From Acidobacteriota bacterium (lineage in GTDB: Bacteria; Acidobacteriota; Terriglobia; Bryobacterales; Bryobacteraceae): a DNA stretch of 64,000 bases. The position numbers and the translations under genes were made by a program. Shown piece by piece: positions 63,744 through 64,000 of this stretch. Each line of letters opens with the position of its first letter. Within the stretch, counting starts at the first letter, position 1. The notes beneath the pieces were generated by a model. That model saw only the letters and a program-made list of their open reading frames with translations, did not search any database and was not told the DNA's origin. Where the stretch lies: positions 1-64,000 of the forward strand of contig JANXRE010000031.1 of NCBI GenBank assembly GCA_025353165.1, written 5' to 3'.

Positions 63744-64000
63744 ATGACCCAACTCATCGCAATCGTCCTTTGTGTGGTAGTCCCCACCGCGGGGTTCGCC
63801 GCATCCGACAACGCATTCAAGATTACCTACGACGGTGGCTCACTTCCAAAGGTTAAGGCCGGAAACAGCCTGAAGCTGTACATCGAAGAAAAACAGATTC
63901 GGCTCGCCAAAGACAACGAAGACGTGATAGTGATCCCCGCGGGGTCAATCACCGAACTAAGCTACGGGCAGGACGTTCATCGCCGTGTCGGGGCTGCTAT
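63744..64000 (+). CDS. Secreted protein of acidobacterial type, cut by the window end
   Basis: The first 85 residues of a gene that runs off the right edge. AAGGAGA precedes the ATG by nine bases, a strong ribosome site. A signal peptide (MTQLIAIVLCVVVPTAGFAA) precedes a beta-rich domain (FKITYDGGSLPKVKAGNSLKLYIEEKQIRLAKDNEDVIVIPAGSITELSYGQDVHRRVGAA). A hydrophobic segment probably follows beyond the edge, as in similar proteins I recall, but I cannot name a function. Confidence 0.75.
   Translation, partial: MTQLIAIVLCVVVPTAGFAASDNAFKITYDGGSLPKVKAGNSLKLYIEEKQIRLAKDNEDVIVIPAGSITELSYGQDVHRRVGAA

Noticed and set aside
47272-64000. Search for a CRISPR array near the Cas6-like gene
   Set aside because: No set of regularly spaced identical 25-40 bp repeats is visible in the window; only imperfect tandem protein-coding repeats occur.

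Overview
The window looks like chromosome of a high-GC acidobacterium close to the Solibacter/Bryobacter group. The evidence is protein content: Oar-like TonB-dependent receptors with a carboxypeptidase-regulatory N-terminal domain, several ASPIC/UnbV (CRTAC1-type) FG-GAP repeat proteins, a 703-residue secreted protein ending in what I read as the Solibacter-type TIGR03437 C-terminal domain, and many secreted TPR proteins. The taxonomic call is made from recognised families, not from a database search.

Layout. 0-0.5 kb: IS21-like end repeats and an unassigned ORF. 0.6-6.9 kb: a TonB receptor, a divergent FCD-type GntR regulator sharing one promoter/operator with it, and a secreted (alpha/alpha)6 glycosidase-like protein. 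6.9-11.9 kb: housekeeping and membrane genes (ilvD, nth, a TMTC-like TPR membrane protein, SRPBCC protein, NadD-like protein), closed by tRNA-Leu(UAG). 12.0-14.4 kb: a graveyard of relics (alcohol dehydrogenase, surface-protein module, ISAzo13 transposase tail, TIGR03118 tail). 14.5-17.8 kb: an intact split transketolase, amidohydrolase and lipoprotein operon. 17.8-22.1 kb: a second graveyard in which a whole maltodextrin cluster (malQ, MFS sugar transporter, GH13 enzyme) has decayed. 22.1-24.1 kb: a His-rich small protein and a motA/motB-like pair. 24.1-36.3 kb: a coherent outer-surface cluster of TonB receptor, three ASPIC/UnbV proteins, two secreted TPR proteins and a small secreted protein. 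36.4-47.2 kb: TIGR03437 protein, a three-domain glycosyltransferase fusion, a relic, and LPS heptose genes. 47.3-50.5 kb: an orphan Cas6 next to hfq-hflX and pgsA. 50.5-51.5 kb: a decayed hipBA module. 51.5-57 kb: TonB receptor, RodZ-like protein, and a glycosyltransferase plus two methyltransferases. 57-62.8 kb: M28 peptidase, TPR protein, a SIMPL gene with an in-frame stop, and a large ASH-repeat adhesin-like protein. 62.9-63.4 kb: a decayed RES-Xre toxin-antitoxin pair. 63.7 kb to the end: a secreted protein cut by the window edge.

The functional themes are outer-membrane uptake and surface display (three TonB receptors, FG-GAP and ASH proteins), envelope polysaccharide/LPS synthesis, and RNA metabolism (Hfq, HflX, Cas6). 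The strongest pattern beyond ordinary annotation is concentrated gene decay: at least ten relics, including two toxin-antitoxin modules and one sugar-utilisation cluster, lie in discrete patches between intact operons. An identical 18-bp direct repeat brackets the intact transketolase segment at 13.7 and 18.4 kb. All pseudogene calls assume that the assembly is correct at the indels and stops noted.
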